Assembly (NCBI GenBank): GCA_046757965.1
Contig: JBHHZI010000046.1
Location: forward strand, 1-21,191
From: JBHHZI01 sp046757965
Lineage (GTDB): Bacteria; Acidobacteriota; Polarisedimenticolia; SMYD01
DNA: 21,191 nucleotides
Reading direction: 5' to 3'
The notes under the pieces are model-generated. The model was not told where the DNA came from. It ran no database searches and was given only the letters and a program-made list of their open reading frames with translations. Below, piece by piece: positions 7,796 to 16,797 of the stretch. The position numbers and the translations under genes are program-made. Within the stretch, counting starts at the first letter, position 1, and every line of letters begins with the position of its first letter.

Positions 7796-8842
7796 TCATG
7801 ATCCGGTCCGGCGACGTGGAGGGTCCCGGCGGACATCCCGGGCGGTCACCGGTTCGCCGCGCATCCAGGCCCGGCGCCGCTCGGTGCCGGCCACCGCGGC
7901 AAGCTCCTGACCGACCTGCGGGTCTCCGGACACCACCGCCAGCGCCACCGTCCGGTGCTCTCCCGGCACCGGGGCCGCGCTGGTGATGGTGCCCTCCATG
8001 CCCGGCGCCTGGATGCCGATGTCTACCGGCACCGGCGCCTCACCCTCCACCTCCAGGCAGATCAGCCGTCGCCTGACCTTGTCGTAGGTGCGCAGCCGGG
8101 CGATCACCTCCTGCCCCACGTAGCACCCCTTGTCGAACGACACGGCATCTTCCTGGCGCAGTTCCAGGGGATTGTACGCGTCGGTCAGTTCATGGCCCGG
8201 AGACGGCAGCCCGGCCAGGATCCGCAGGGGCTCGAAGCTCTCGGGTGTGGCCTGGATCGTTTCCCCGGCGGCTCCGCCGGCCAGCAGATGATCGAGGACT
8301 TCTTCTCGACCGGACGGCTCCCCGATCACGACACAGGCCCGGCCGGCGAGACCCGGTTCGGTCGTCACGCGCACGTGGTGGCCGGCCAGACGCTGCTCGA
8401 CGTGGGCGAAGAGTGGCCGGCCCGCCATGCCGGCGCAGCCGGCGCGCTCCAGCACCTCAGGCGCCCGCGGGCCGTACAGGCCGAGCTGGAAGGTGGAGGC
8501 GGTGCGGTCGACAACACTGACGTCCTCGATGACGACGTACTTGCCGATGCGCCCGGCCGCCAGCGCAGCGGTGCCGGTCGAGGTGATCACCAGGAACTCA
8601 TCGGGCAGGCAGAGAACGACGAGGCGGTCGATCAGGCGGCCCTTGGGCGTCGCCAGCAGGGTCGCCGTGCCCGTCCCGGGCGTCAGTGATTCGATGTCGT
8701 TGGTGGAAATGCGGTGCAGCAGCCGGCTGCGGTCACCGCCCGTCATGGTCAGACGACCGCGACCGGACAGGTCCACGAGCACGCAACCGTCACGGCCCGC
8801 ACGCCACACGGCCGCCGGGTCCGCTCCGCGGGCGTCACTCAT
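7796..8842 (-). CDS. ygfZ: YgfZ/GcvT-like tetrahydrofolate-binding protein (Fe-S cluster maintenance)
   Basis: A 348-residue protein of the YgfZ/IbaG57 group of the GcvT fold. The diagnostic motif KGCYVGQEVIAR is at 238-249, with the conserved Cys240. The N-terminal half has the RLLHRISTNDIESL folate-domain segment (40-53). In other bacteria YgfZ uses folate to keep certain Fe-S enzymes active. The start is ATG 8842, only 3 nt after the mqnD stop and without a strong ribosome site of its own, so translation is probably coupled. The radical-SAM Fe-S enzymes of the futalosine pathway (MqnC, MqnE) make a functional link plausible, but neither gene is in the window. Confidence 0.92.
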   Translation of the reverse strand: MSDARGADPAAVWRAGRDGCVLVDLSGRGRLTMTGGDRSRLLHRISTNDIESLTPGTGTATLLATPKGRLIDRLVVLCLPDEFLVITSTGTAALAAGRIGKYVVIEDVSVVDRTASTFQLGLYGPRAPEVLERAGCAGMAGRPLFAHVEQRLAGHHVRVTTEPGLAGRACVVIGEPSGREEVLDHLLAGGAAGETIQATPESFEPLRILAGLPSPGHELTDAYNPLELRQEDAVSFDKGCYVGQEVIARLRTYDKVRRRLICLEVEGEAPVPVDIGIQAPGMEGTITSAAPVPGEHRTVALAVVSGDPQVGQELAAVAGTERRRAWMRGEPVTARDVRRDPPRRRTGS

Positions 8843-8845
8843 GAA

Positions 8846-9694
8846 TCACTCGCCGGAGACGAATTCCGGCTCGATGAGACGGGGAATCACCCCGGCCTCG
8901 TGGCCCCGGGCGAGGAACAGCCGGATCGCCCGCTTGCCGTCGCTGCCGTAGTCCACGGTGTGGTGGTTGACGTACATGCCGACGAACCGGTCCGCAAGAT
9001 GCGGCTTGAGTCCCCTTCCGAAGCGCAGGGCGTATTCGAGAGCTTCCTCCCGGTGCTCCAGGCCGTAGGCGATGGAGCGCGACAGCACGCGATCGGCGGC
9101 CCGACGGATCTCGACGGGGATATCCTTGCGGATGGCGTTGACCCCCAGCGGCAGGGGGAGGCCGGTCTCCTCGTACCACCAGCGACCCAGCTCCAGCACC
9201 GACACGAGATTGTGCTTGCGGTAGGTGAGCTGCCCCTCGTGGATGAGCAACCCGGCGTCGGCCCGCCCCGAGGTGACCGCGCCGAGAATCTCGTCGAACG
9301 GCATGGCCTCGTACTCGAACGGTCCGATGGCCATGCGCAGCGCCATGTAGGCCGAGGTGAACTCGCCGGGAATGGCGATGCGGGCCTGCCTGAGCTGTTC
9401 CTTCGTCATGGCCGAGCGCGCCACGGCCATCGGGCCGTAGCGCTCGCCCATCGAGGCGCCGGACGACAGCAGCTCCCATTCATCACACAGGTAGGCGTAG
9501 GCATGCACCGAGATGGCGGTGACGTCGATCTCCTTGTCACGGGCCATGCGGTTGAGCGTCTCGATATCCCGCAGGACGTTGGTGAACTCGAGACCTTCAT
9601 CGTCGATCTTCTTGTTGACCAGGGCCCAGAACATGAATGCGTCGTCGCAGTCTGGGCTGTGCGCGAGCCGGAGGGTCCGGGCGGTGGTGATCAT
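8846..9694 (-). CDS. mqnD: 1,4-dihydroxy-6-naphthoate synthase MqnD (futalosine menaquinone pathway)
   Basis: A 282-residue periplasmic-binding-protein-like enzyme without a signal peptide. It converts cyclic dehypoxanthinyl futalosine to 1,4-dihydroxy-6-naphthoate. The N-terminus LAHSPDCDDAFMFWAL, the DVTAISVHAYAYL strand (57-69) and the IHEGQLTY motif with His152 match MqnD; this His is in the position proposed as catalytic in the Thermus enzyme. The related MqnA lacks this combination. I chose ATG 9694, with AGGAG (9701-9705) 6 nt upstream, rather than ATG 9718. It heads a minus-strand operon with the ygfZ-like gene and is divergent from RNase D. The UbiX/UbiA pair at 18834-20308 probably serves later steps of the same pathway. 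Confidence 0.92.
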   Translation of the reverse strand: MITTARTLRLAHSPDCDDAFMFWALVNKKIDDEGLEFTNVLRDIETLNRMARDKEIDVTAISVHAYAYLCDEWELLSSGASMGERYGPMAVARSAMTKEQLRQARIAIPGEFTSAYMALRMAIGPFEYEAMPFDEILGAVTSGRADAGLLIHEGQLTYRKHNLVSVLELGRWWYEETGLPLPLGVNAIRKDIPVEIRRAADRVLSRSIAYGLEHREEALEYALRFGRGLKPHLADRFVGMYVNHHTVDYGSDGKRAIRLFLARGHEAGVIPRLIEPEFVSGE

Positions 9695-9745
9695 TCTGAA
9701 CTCCTGCCAGAGAGGCAAAACCTGGTGGGCCAGATGAGGAAGGAA

Positions 9746-9775
9746 AGCCTACCCCGGCGGGACGGGGAGCGTCAA
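9746..9775 (-). promoter_or_regulatory. Predicted mqnD promoter
   Basis: Minus-strand TTGACG (9775-9770) and TAGGCT (9751-9746) are 18 bp apart. The predicted start near 9739 leaves a leader of about 45 nt containing AGGAG. It overlaps the proposed rnd promoter. Confidence 0.45.
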
Positions 9776-9788
9776 ATGGGGCTAGACT
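9759..9788 (+). promoter_or_regulatory. Predicted rnd promoter giving a leaderless mRNA
   Basis: TAGACT (9783-9788) ends 7 nt before ATG 9796, and no ribosome site lies upstream of the ATG. The -35 candidate GGGACG (9759-9764, 18-bp spacer) is weak. The -10 has the same TAGNCT shape as those of pilZ and mqnD. Confidence 0.4.
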
Positions 9789-9795
9789 AGGCGCC

Positions 9796-10968
9796 ATGGC
9801 CACAGGAACAGCCCCGGATTGCCTCTGGATCGATACGGACGAGGGGCTGGCAAGGCTGGCCGATGAACTCGCCCGGGCCGGGGAGTTCGCCGTCGACACC
9901 GAATCCGACGGCTTTCATCACTACTTCGACAAGCTGTGCCTGCTGCAGATCTCCACGCGCCACCGCAACTACGTGGTCGACCCTCTCAATGTCTCTTCTC
10001 TGGCGCCGCTGCGCGCCGTGCTCGAGGACCCCGACCTGCCGACCGTTCTGCACGCCGCCGAGCAGGACCTCATGTACCTGCGGCGCGATCACGACATCAA
10101 GGTGGGGGGACTGTTCGACACGCTCGTCGGCGCGCAGTTCATCGGTCACACCCGCCTGGGGCTGGCCAACATCCTCGCCGAATACTTCGGCCTCGAGCTG
10201 TCGAAGTCGAACCAGCTCGACGACTGGTCCCGCCGCCCGCTGAACGAGAAGCAACTTCGCTACGCGGTCGGGGACACCGACCATCTCCTGGCCTTGCGCG
10301 ACCGGCTGGCCACCCGCCTGCAGGATCTGGGTCGCCAGACCTGGGCCGCCGAGGAGTGCGAGGCGCTCATGAGCCGCGACGCACCGCCACAACGCGGCGA
10401 GATGGACGATGTGACGCGGGTGAAGGGCTGGAACGACCTGTCACCTCGCGGCCGCGTGATCCTCCAGGAGCTGATGCGGGTGCGCGACCGGGAAGCCCGG
10501 CGTCGTGACCGGCCGGCGTTCCGCGTCGTCGGCAACGCCGTGTTGCTGGCGCTGGTGGCGAAGCCCCCCACCACGGTGGATGAGGTGCGGCAGGTGAAGG
10601 GGTTTCCCCGCCAGGCCCGCGGCAGGCTGGCCGAGCGTCTCCTCGCCGCGGTGTCCGCCGGCCTGAGCCGACCGGAGTCCACCTTTCCTCCGGATCCACG
10701 GCGCCGCCTGCGTCGCACCCTGCCGGCACGACATCCCCGTTTCGACCGGCGCCTCGAACACCTGAGGCGATGGCGCAAGAAGACGGCCACCGGCCTGGAC
10801 CTGCCGCCGGGTGTCGTGACGCCGCAGCGCGATCTCGAACGGCTGGCGGGCACACGGCTGCAGACCATCGCCGACCTGCATCAGCTCACCGACATCCGCG
10901 CCTGGCGCCGGCGGGAGTTCGGCGCCGCCTGGCTCGAACAGCTCCGCGAAGGGGATGACGGGGCCTGA
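9796..10968 (+). CDS. rnd: Ribonuclease D with HRDC domain
   Basis: A 3'-to-5' exoribonuclease of the DEDDy family that trims tRNA and other structured RNA precursors. The metal-binding residues are visible: Asp34 and Glu36 in VDTES, Asp91 in HAAEQDL, and Tyr156/Asp160 in YAVGD. The LDDWSRRPLNEKQLRYA segment is typical of the family. An HRDC domain follows (about 215-295), then an Arg-rich C-terminal region (300-390) ending in a helical segment. The length of 390 is normal for RNase D. The start is ATG 9796; an in-frame alternative is not needed, although there is no Shine-Dalgarno sequence. It is divergent from mqnD and convergent with the S9 peptidase. Confidence 0.95.
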   Translation: MATGTAPDCLWIDTDEGLARLADELARAGEFAVDTESDGFHHYFDKLCLLQISTRHRNYVVDPLNVSSLAPLRAVLEDPDLPTVLHAAEQDLMYLRRDHDIKVGGLFDTLVGAQFIGHTRLGLANILAEYFGLELSKSNQLDDWSRRPLNEKQLRYAVGDTDHLLALRDRLATRLQDLGRQTWAAEECEALMSRDAPPQRGEMDDVTRVKGWNDLSPRGRVILQELMRVRDREARRRDRPAFRVVGNAVLLALVAKPPTTVDEVRQVKGFPRQARGRLAERLLAAVSAGLSRPESTFPPDPRRRLRRTLPARHPRFDRRLEHLRRWRKKTATGLDLPPGVVTPQRDLERLAGTRLQTIADLHQLTDIRAWRRREFGAAWLEQLREGDDGA

Positions 10969-11005
10969 CCGGACCCGGGGCACTCCGTCCCCGCCACCCA
11001 GGGCG

Positions 11006-13114
11006 CTAGTCGGTCGTCCACTCCTTCATCCAGTCGAGCACCGTCCGGTGCCACAGGAGGGCGTTCGCCGGGTGAAGAACCCAGTGGTTCTCGTCAGGAA
11101 AGTAGAGGAGCTTGGCGGGAATGCCCCGGCGCCGCAGGGCGGTGAACACCGAGAACCCCTCGGTCTCCGGCAGGCGAAAGTCCTTGGCGCCGTGAATGAC
11201 CAGCATGGGCGTCTTCCAGTTCTGCACGAAGCGCGACGGCGAGAAACGATCGTAGAGTTCGGGATGCTCCCACGGCGTGCCGCGATACTCCCACTCGGGA
11301 AACCACAGCTCCTCGGTGCCATAGTACGAGGCCCGCTCGTCGAAGACACCGTCATGGGTGATGAGGCAGGCGAACCGATCGGTGTGCCCGGCGATCCAGT
11401 TGATCATGTAGCCGCCGTAGCTGGCACCGAGAGCACACATCCGATCCCGGTCGGCCGCCGGCTCGGTGGCCAGGAGATGATCGAGCCCCTTCATCAGGTC
11501 CTCGTACGGCGCCCCTCCCCAGTCGCCGCTGATCGAGTCGGTGAAGGCCTGCCCGTAACCGGTGGAGCCGTGGAAGTTGATGGCCAGCGTGAGGTAACCG
11601 GCCGCGGCATAGATCTGGGGGTTCCATCGATAGTGGAACTGGTCGTTCCAGGCGCCCTGTGGACCGCCGTGCACCATGAACGCCACCGGATAGCGCCTGC
11701 CCTGGCGGAAGCCGACCGGCCGCACCAGCCAGCCATGGACGCGGTCGCCGTGAGCGCCGGTGAACCAGAAGTCCTCGGCGTCGTTCATCGACAGCTTCGC
11801 CACGCGCTCCTTGTTGACCGCCGTCAGCGCGCGCGGGCTCGACCCGTCGGCAGCCGCGGTGAACAGGTCCGCCGGGGCGGCGGTGTGATCCCTCAGGAAG
11901 AACAGGCGCCCGTCGGACGCCACCTGCACGGCCGTGTTGTGGTGCGCATCGACCAGCGGAGTGACCTTGCCGGTGGCGACATCGACCGAGAAGATCTTCA
12001 CTCGCCCCGTCTCCTGCGCCGTGACGATGAGCGCCTTCGAGTCGGCCGTCCAGGTCAGGCTTCCCACCGAGCGGTCCCAGTCGTCGGCCAGGATCCGTTC
12101 CGAGGCCTTCTTCCCGGCCCGGTCGCGCAGCACGATGCGCAGCCTGTCGGCCTCGAAGCCCGGCCGTTTCATCGACAGGTAGGCCAGGGTCGACCCGTCC
12201 GGCGCATAGGCCGGCTGGGTGTCCCAGCCATGCCGGTTCGCGGTGATCTCCACCGGCTTGCTCGCACCGTTCACCGGCACGGTGAACAGATCGACATCGG
12301 TCGTCCAGGCCGCCTCGCTGCCGCGCGGCAGGCGGGCGGTGAAGGTGAGTTCGGCGCCGTCCGGTGAGAAGTCGAACTCCTCCGGGCCACCGAACGGATG
12401 GGTCGGGCTGTCGGCATCCATGCCGCGCATCAGATCGATCGGCTCGGAAAGACCGACCGGCAGACCGGACGCGGTCTCGCCCCGTTCGAGGTCGGCGACG
12501 AAGATGTGACTGCGCCGGCCGTCCTCCCAGGTGTCCCAGTGCCTGAACAGCAGGTCGGTGTAGATCCGCCCGGTCTCCGGTGACGACGCCTCGGCGTCGA
12601 GACGATCCTTCGTGCAGGCCAGATCGGCACATTCCGGGTAGACATCGAGGGTGAACGCCACGGCCTTGCCGCCTGGAACGACGGTCAGGTTGCCCACGTC
12701 CAGCGGCAGCGCACTGAGCGCGTACGGTTCGCCGCCGTCCGGATCGACCACCCAGATCTGTGACGAGCCGCTGCGATCGGACAGGAACAGCAAGCCATCA
12801 CCGCCGGCCAGCCACCGCGGTGAGCCATCGTGCACGCTCGCCCGGGTGATCGGCCGCGGACTGCCTCCCGCCGCAGGAACCACCCACAGGTGCGACTGGC
12901 TGCTGTTGTTCGCCACATCATAGGAGCGGGCGGTCAACACCAGCCGTTGCCCATCCGGCGACAGGCGCGGCTCTCCCAGACGCACCATGCCCCACAGATC
13001 GGTGGGGGACAGACCCTCGGCAGCGCGTACCCCGGCCGCCGGAAGGGAGGTAGCGGCCGCCAGCATGCCACCGGCGATCAGCAAGCGACTCATTGACGAG
13101 GTCCAGATCTTCAC
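11006..13114 (-). CDS. Secreted S9 family prolyl oligopeptidase-type peptidase
   Basis: A 702-residue protein with a signal peptide (about 1-32: basic start, hydrophobic core with many Ala, likely cleavage near VRAAEG). The N-terminal β-propeller (about 40-410) has repeated WD40-like PD40 segments such as LSPDGQRL and FSPDGAEL. The C-terminal α/β-hydrolase domain (about 440-702) has Ser565 in GASYGGYM, Asp645 in HGAKDFR and His677 in DENHWV, a complete triad. It resembles dipeptidyl or acylaminoacyl peptidases of subfamily S9C and is expected to cleave oligopeptides in the periplasm. The start is GTG 13114, with GAGGAG (13122-13127) 7 nt upstream. A longer GTG at 13129 would absorb that site into the coding region. 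Confidence 0.93.
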   Translation of the reverse strand: MKIWTSSMSRLLIAGGMLAAATSLPAAGVRAAEGLSPTDLWGMVRLGEPRLSPDGQRLVLTARSYDVANNSSQSHLWVVPAAGGSPRPITRASVHDGSPRWLAGGDGLLFLSDRSGSSQIWVVDPDGGEPYALSALPLDVGNLTVVPGGKAVAFTLDVYPECADLACTKDRLDAEASSPETGRIYTDLLFRHWDTWEDGRRSHIFVADLERGETASGLPVGLSEPIDLMRGMDADSPTHPFGGPEEFDFSPDGAELTFTARLPRGSEAAWTTDVDLFTVPVNGASKPVEITANRHGWDTQPAYAPDGSTLAYLSMKRPGFEADRLRIVLRDRAGKKASERILADDWDRSVGSLTWTADSKALIVTAQETGRVKIFSVDVATGKVTPLVDAHHNTAVQVASDGRLFFLRDHTAAPADLFTAAADGSSPRALTAVNKERVAKLSMNDAEDFWFTGAHGDRVHGWLVRPVGFRQGRRYPVAFMVHGGPQGAWNDQFHYRWNPQIYAAAGYLTLAINFHGSTGYGQAFTDSISGDWGGAPYEDLMKGLDHLLATEPAADRDRMCALGASYGGYMINWIAGHTDRFACLITHDGVFDERASYYGTEELWFPEWEYRGTPWEHPELYDRFSPSRFVQNWKTPMLVIHGAKDFRLPETEGFSVFTALRRRGIPAKLLYFPDENHWVLHPANALLWHRTVLDWMKEWTTD

Positions 13115-13248
13115 GATGACTCTCCTCACGGATCGGTGCCCGCACGGGCCCTACGGGGATCCACCCGGCCGCCACCCGGATCACCGGACAGCCCGGCGGC
13201 AGGCCCGCACAGGCGACGGGCTGACCCCGCCGCCGGTAAGGGTAGCGG
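13115..13248. other. Gap between rpoD and the S9 peptidase gene
   Basis: It contains the peptidase's ribosome site and GC-rich short inverted repeats (for example GCCCG and CGGGC on the minus strand), but I see no T-tract terminator after rpoD and no clear TTGACA/TATAAT pair. Read-through from rpoD or a weak GC-rich promoter are both possible. Confidence 0.35.
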
Positions 13249-14970
13249 TCAGGCCGGTGCGCTGTCGAGAAACACGCGGAGCTGGCGGGACCGCGATGGA
13301 TGTCGCAGCTTGCGCAGCGCCTTGGTCTCGATCTGACGGATCCGCTCGCGGGTGACCTCGAAGTCCTTGCCCACCTCTTCCAGCGTGTGCTCGGCGCCCT
13401 CGCCGACGCCGAACCGCATCTTCAGGACCTGCTTCTCCCGCGGCTCCAGCGTGGAGAGGACCCGGTCGGTCTGCTCTCGCAGATTCAGATCCACCATCGA
13501 CTCGAGAGGGCTGGTCAGCTTCTCGTCCGCGATGAAGTGTGACAGGACGCTGTCGTCCTCTCCCACCGGCGATTCGAGGCTGATCGGCTCCGTGGCGATG
13601 CGCTGGATGGCATGCACCTTGCTGACGGGAATCCCCATGCGCTCGGCAACCAGTTCCGGCGCCGGCTCCGCGCCGATCTCCTGGACCAGCGCCCGGACGG
13701 TGCGCGACAGCTTGTTGATGGTCTCGATCATGTGGACCGGAATGCGGATGGTGCGCGCCTGGTCGGCAATGGAGCGGGTGATCGCCTGACGGATCCACCA
13801 GGTGGCGTAGGTGGAGAACTTGTAGCCTCGCCGGTACTCGAATTTCTCGACGGCCTTCATCAACCCCATGTTGCCTTCCTGGATCAGGTCCAGGAACTGC
13901 AGTCCACGGTTGGTGTACTTCTTGGCGATGGAGACCACGAGGCGCAGGTTCGCCTCGACCAGCTCGTGGCGGGCGTTCGACGCCTGGATCTCCGCCCGAT
14001 CGAGTTGCCTGGCGACGCGGGCCAGTTCCGGGCTCGAGGCCCCGGCGTGCGCCTCCACCGCGCGCAGCTGCTGGCGGATGTCGTGGATCCGCCGGCGCAG
14101 GTCGCGACGGGTCTCCTCGCGGCTGGCGCGCCGGAGACGGGATCGATACAGCGTCCATTCCTTCTCGAGCCGCGCGGCGCAGCGGGCCAGCCGCTGGATC
14201 TCCCGGCTCAACCGCCCCAGCTCGCGGGTCGCCAGGGTCACCTCGGCGGCCCGCCGGGCCGAGAGGACCGCGCAGCGGCGCAGTCCGATCTGGGCTGCCG
14301 ACCAGGCCGCAGACCCCTCCTTCATCCGGTTCAGGCGGGACTGCAGATGGTCCGCGTCCTCGTTGAGCCGGGCCAGATCCCGGAACGCCGCCCGCAGGGC
14401 GGCCACCTCCTCCACACCCAGGCCGGTCCCATCGGCCACGCCGATGGCCCCCGGCTCGCCGGTGCGTCCGCGGGCGGCACGTTCCATCTCCTGGAGATAG
14501 GTCATGACGCGACCGGTGCGTGCCAGGGCACTGATCAGGTTCCGGCGGCCGCGCTCGATGCGCCGGGCCAGTTCGACCTCGCCTTCCCGATCGAGGAGAG
14601 GGACCGTCCCCATCTCCCGCAGGTACATGCGCACCGGGTCGTGATTGTGACCCTGGGGCCGCTCCTCGGCACCGGCGGCGGCCCGGGCGAGCTTGCGGCG
14701 GGCCGCCGCGTTGGTGCGGTACTTGTCGCCGACCTGGACGATATCGATGCCGTGCCGGTCGAAAACCTCGAGAATCCTGTCGACCTCCCCGCTGGTGCGG
14801 ACCTGCGCGGGGAGCCGGTCGGCCACCTCGTCGATGACGAGATACCCCTTCTCTTCACCCAGGGCAACGAGCTGCTGAACCTCCTCGTACTTGGTGTGGA
14901 CTCGCAACTGACTTCCCCCGATCCGCGCCTTGCTACGATGGCGGCGTGCCGTGTTCGAGATGGCGAACAT
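13249..14970 (-). CDS. rpoD: Housekeeping RNA polymerase sigma factor RpoD (σ70)
   Basis: A 573-residue group 1 sigma factor. Region 1.1 is at about 27-85, region 1.2 at about 110-140 (DPVRMYLREMGTVPLLDREG), a non-conserved region rich in Arg and Ala at about 145-325, and region 2 at about 335-410 with the -10-reading helix YKFSTYATWWIRQAI. Region 3 is at about 411-490, and region 4 at about 505-565 with the helix-turn-helix TLEEVGKDFEVTRERIRQIE that reads the -35. Conservation of these helices supports searching the window for TTGACA/TATAAT-type promoters. The start is ATG 14970, with AGGAG 7 nt upstream; a TTG at 14907 after GGGGGA is an alternative. It follows dnaG by 72 nt, forming the core of the macromolecular-synthesis operon. 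Confidence 0.97.
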   Translation of the reverse strand: MFAISNTARRHRSKARIGGSQLRVHTKYEEVQQLVALGEEKGYLVIDEVADRLPAQVRTSGEVDRILEVFDRHGIDIVQVGDKYRTNAAARRKLARAAAGAEERPQGHNHDPVRMYLREMGTVPLLDREGEVELARRIERGRRNLISALARTGRVMTYLQEMERAARGRTGEPGAIGVADGTGLGVEEVAALRAAFRDLARLNEDADHLQSRLNRMKEGSAAWSAAQIGLRRCAVLSARRAAEVTLATRELGRLSREIQRLARCAARLEKEWTLYRSRLRRASREETRRDLRRRIHDIRQQLRAVEAHAGASSPELARVARQLDRAEIQASNARHELVEANLRLVVSIAKKYTNRGLQFLDLIQEGNMGLMKAVEKFEYRRGYKFSTYATWWIRQAITRSIADQARTIRIPVHMIETINKLSRTVRALVQEIGAEPAPELVAERMGIPVSKVHAIQRIATEPISLESPVGEDDSVLSHFIADEKLTSPLESMVDLNLREQTDRVLSTLEPREKQVLKMRFGVGEGAEHTLEEVGKDFEVTRERIRQIETKALRKLRHPSRSRQLRVFLDSAPA

Positions 14971-15042
14971 CTGCCGTCTCCTGCGGGCTCGCTTGCGGCG
15001 AAAATGATGATCGGTGTCGTGATGGTTCGCGTGATGCCGCCA

Positions 15043-16797
15043 TCACAGCGCGTCGATCATCCGTCTCAGTTCCAGCTTTCTCCTCAACAGGTCATCCAGG
15101 TGGGACCCTCCCACCTCTGAGTCGGCATCGTGCTGCAACTGCCGCTGCAGACGATGACTCTCCTTCTCCAGCCGATCCCGGCGCAGCGCGTTCCAGCACG
15201 CCTCGCCCTCATGGGCGTTCAGCCCGGGAAACTCCTCCATGGCGATGCCCATCAGCAGTTCCCGGTCGGTCTCATCCACCTGGCTTGCCAGGCTCTCGAC
15301 CGAGACGGCGGCGCCGGCCTGCTGCTGCTCCAGGAGCCTCGCGAACAGCCGCTGCGTCACCAGCCCGTCGAAGTCCTGCTCGGTCGCGCCGGAAAGGAGC
15401 CGGCCGCGCAGTTCCGGCTCGAACAGCATCAGATGCAGCAGGCGGCGTTCGGCCGGTGTGCCGGCCGGTCGAACGAGAGGCTCCTCCGATGGGCGACTCT
15501 CCGGACGCCGACCCTCGGCGCGGGTCGTCTGGCGACGAAACTCGGCGCGGATGGCCTCGCCTTCCAGATCGAACCGGTCCGCCACCCGGTCGAGCGCCGC
15601 TGCCTGGAGGACCGGGCTGTGCAGGTTGGCGATCTCGGGCAGCACCCGCGAGACTGCCCGCGCCCGCGACCCCGGATCGGACAGATCGAGTCCGGCGGCG
15701 GCGCCGTCGATGAGGAAATCGATGCAGCCGGCGGCCGCCGACAGGCGATCGCAAAACGCCTCCGCGCCCTCTCGCCGGACGACGTCGTCCGGGTCACGGC
15801 CGTCCGGCAGTGACAGCACGCGCACCTCGTGGTTGTCCGCCAGCAGCACCGGGATGGCGCGCCCGGCCGCGGTGCGGCCGGCCCGATCCGGATCGAAGGC
15901 CAGGACCACGCGATGGGTGAACCGACCGATGAGACGCGCGTGCGCCGGCGTCAGCCCGGTGCCCAGCACCGCCACCACATGGCGAATGCCCGCCTGCCAC
16001 AGCGAGGCGAAGTCCATGTAGCCCTCGACCACCACGACCTCATCGCGATCGCGAATCGCCTCCCGGGCGCGGCTCAGCCCGTAGAGCTGGCGCCCCTTGT
16101 TGAACAGCGGGCTGTCCGGCGAGTTCAGATACTTCGGTTCGTCGTCGCCGAGACCGCGGCCGCCGAAGCCGATGATGCCGCCGCCGAGACGCTCGATCGG
16201 AAACACCAGGCGATCCCGGAAGCGGTCATAGCACCCGGCTTTCTCGCGGCGCGCCACGGCCAGACCGGCACGGATCATCTCCTCATCGCGGAAGTGCCGG
16301 CGCCGGAGATGATTGCGCAGCGTGTCCCAGCCGGAGGGGGCATAGCCCAGACCCAGCTCCGTCACCGTGGACTGCGCAAGCCCCCGTCTCTCCAGATAGG
16401 CCCGGGCGACGGTCGCGGCGGGCTCCGCCAGCGCCTGGCGGTAGAACGCGGCAGCCTCCTGGTGCAGCCCCAGGAGACGTCCGGTCTCGCTCCCCTCACC
16501 GCCCGAATGGCGGGGGACCGGGACACCGAACATCCCGGCCAGGTGGCAAAGCGCTTCGGGGAACTCCAGGCGCTCGATGAGCATCACGAACTTGAGGGCA
16601 TCGCCGCCGGTGCGGCAGCCGAAGCAATAGAAGAGCTGCTTCTCCGGGTCGACGACGAACGAGGGCGTCTTCTCCGAGTGGAACGGACACAGACCCTTGA
16701 GTTTGCGTCCGGAGCGCTTCAGGTTGACGTGCTGGGAGATGACGCGGGCGATATCGGCTGCATCGCGTACCGCCTGCACGAATCCATCCTGCGCCAT
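15043..16797 (-). CDS. dnaG: DNA primase DnaG
   Basis: A 584-residue primase that makes RNA primers at the replication fork. The N-terminal CHC2 zinc finger has Cys37, His40, Cys58 and Cys61. The catalytic TOPRIM core has Glu258 in VVVEGYMD and Asp302/Asp304 in LAFDPDRAGR. The C-terminal part (about 410-584) should bind DnaB helicase. I chose ATG 16797 because the family's conserved N-terminus starts there (FVQAVRDAADI). The longer frame to 16992 adds 65 Arg/Pro-rich residues that do not look like protein. The ribosome site is poor (GGTGGT close to the ATG). A strong promoter lies far upstream, at 17188-17216. Confidence 0.97.
   Translation of the reverse strand: MAQDGFVQAVRDAADIARVISQHVNLKRSGRKLKGLCPFHSEKTPSFVVDPEKQLFYCFGCRTGGDALKFVMLIERLEFPEALCHLAGMFGVPVPRHSGGEGSETGRLLGLHQEAAAFYRQALAEPAATVARAYLERRGLAQSTVTELGLGYAPSGWDTLRNHLRRRHFRDEEMIRAGLAVARREKAGCYDRFRDRLVFPIERLGGGIIGFGGRGLGDDEPKYLNSPDSPLFNKGRQLYGLSRAREAIRDRDEVVVVEGYMDFASLWQAGIRHVVAVLGTGLTPAHARLIGRFTHRVVLAFDPDRAGRTAAGRAIPVLLADNHEVRVLSLPDGRDPDDVVRREGAEAFCDRLSAAAGCIDFLIDGAAAGLDLSDPGSRARAVSRVLPEIANLHSPVLQAAALDRVADRFDLEGEAIRAEFRRQTTRAEGRRPESRPSEEPLVRPAGTPAERRLLHLMLFEPELRGRLLSGATEQDFDGLVTQRLFARLLEQQQAGAAVSVESLASQVDETDRELLMGIAMEEFPGLNAHEGEACWNALRRDRLEKESHRLQRQLQHDADSEVGGSHLDDLLRRKLELRRMIDAL

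Noticed and set aside
10955..12367. 470-codon + strand open frame opposite the S9 peptidase
   Set aside because: It is antisense to a gene with a complete catalytic triad; its His/Arg/Gly-rich composition is typical of shadow frames in GC-rich DNA.
13612..15120. 502-codon + strand open frame opposite rpoD
   Set aside because: It is antisense to well-conserved sigma regions; no ribosome site or recognisable motif.
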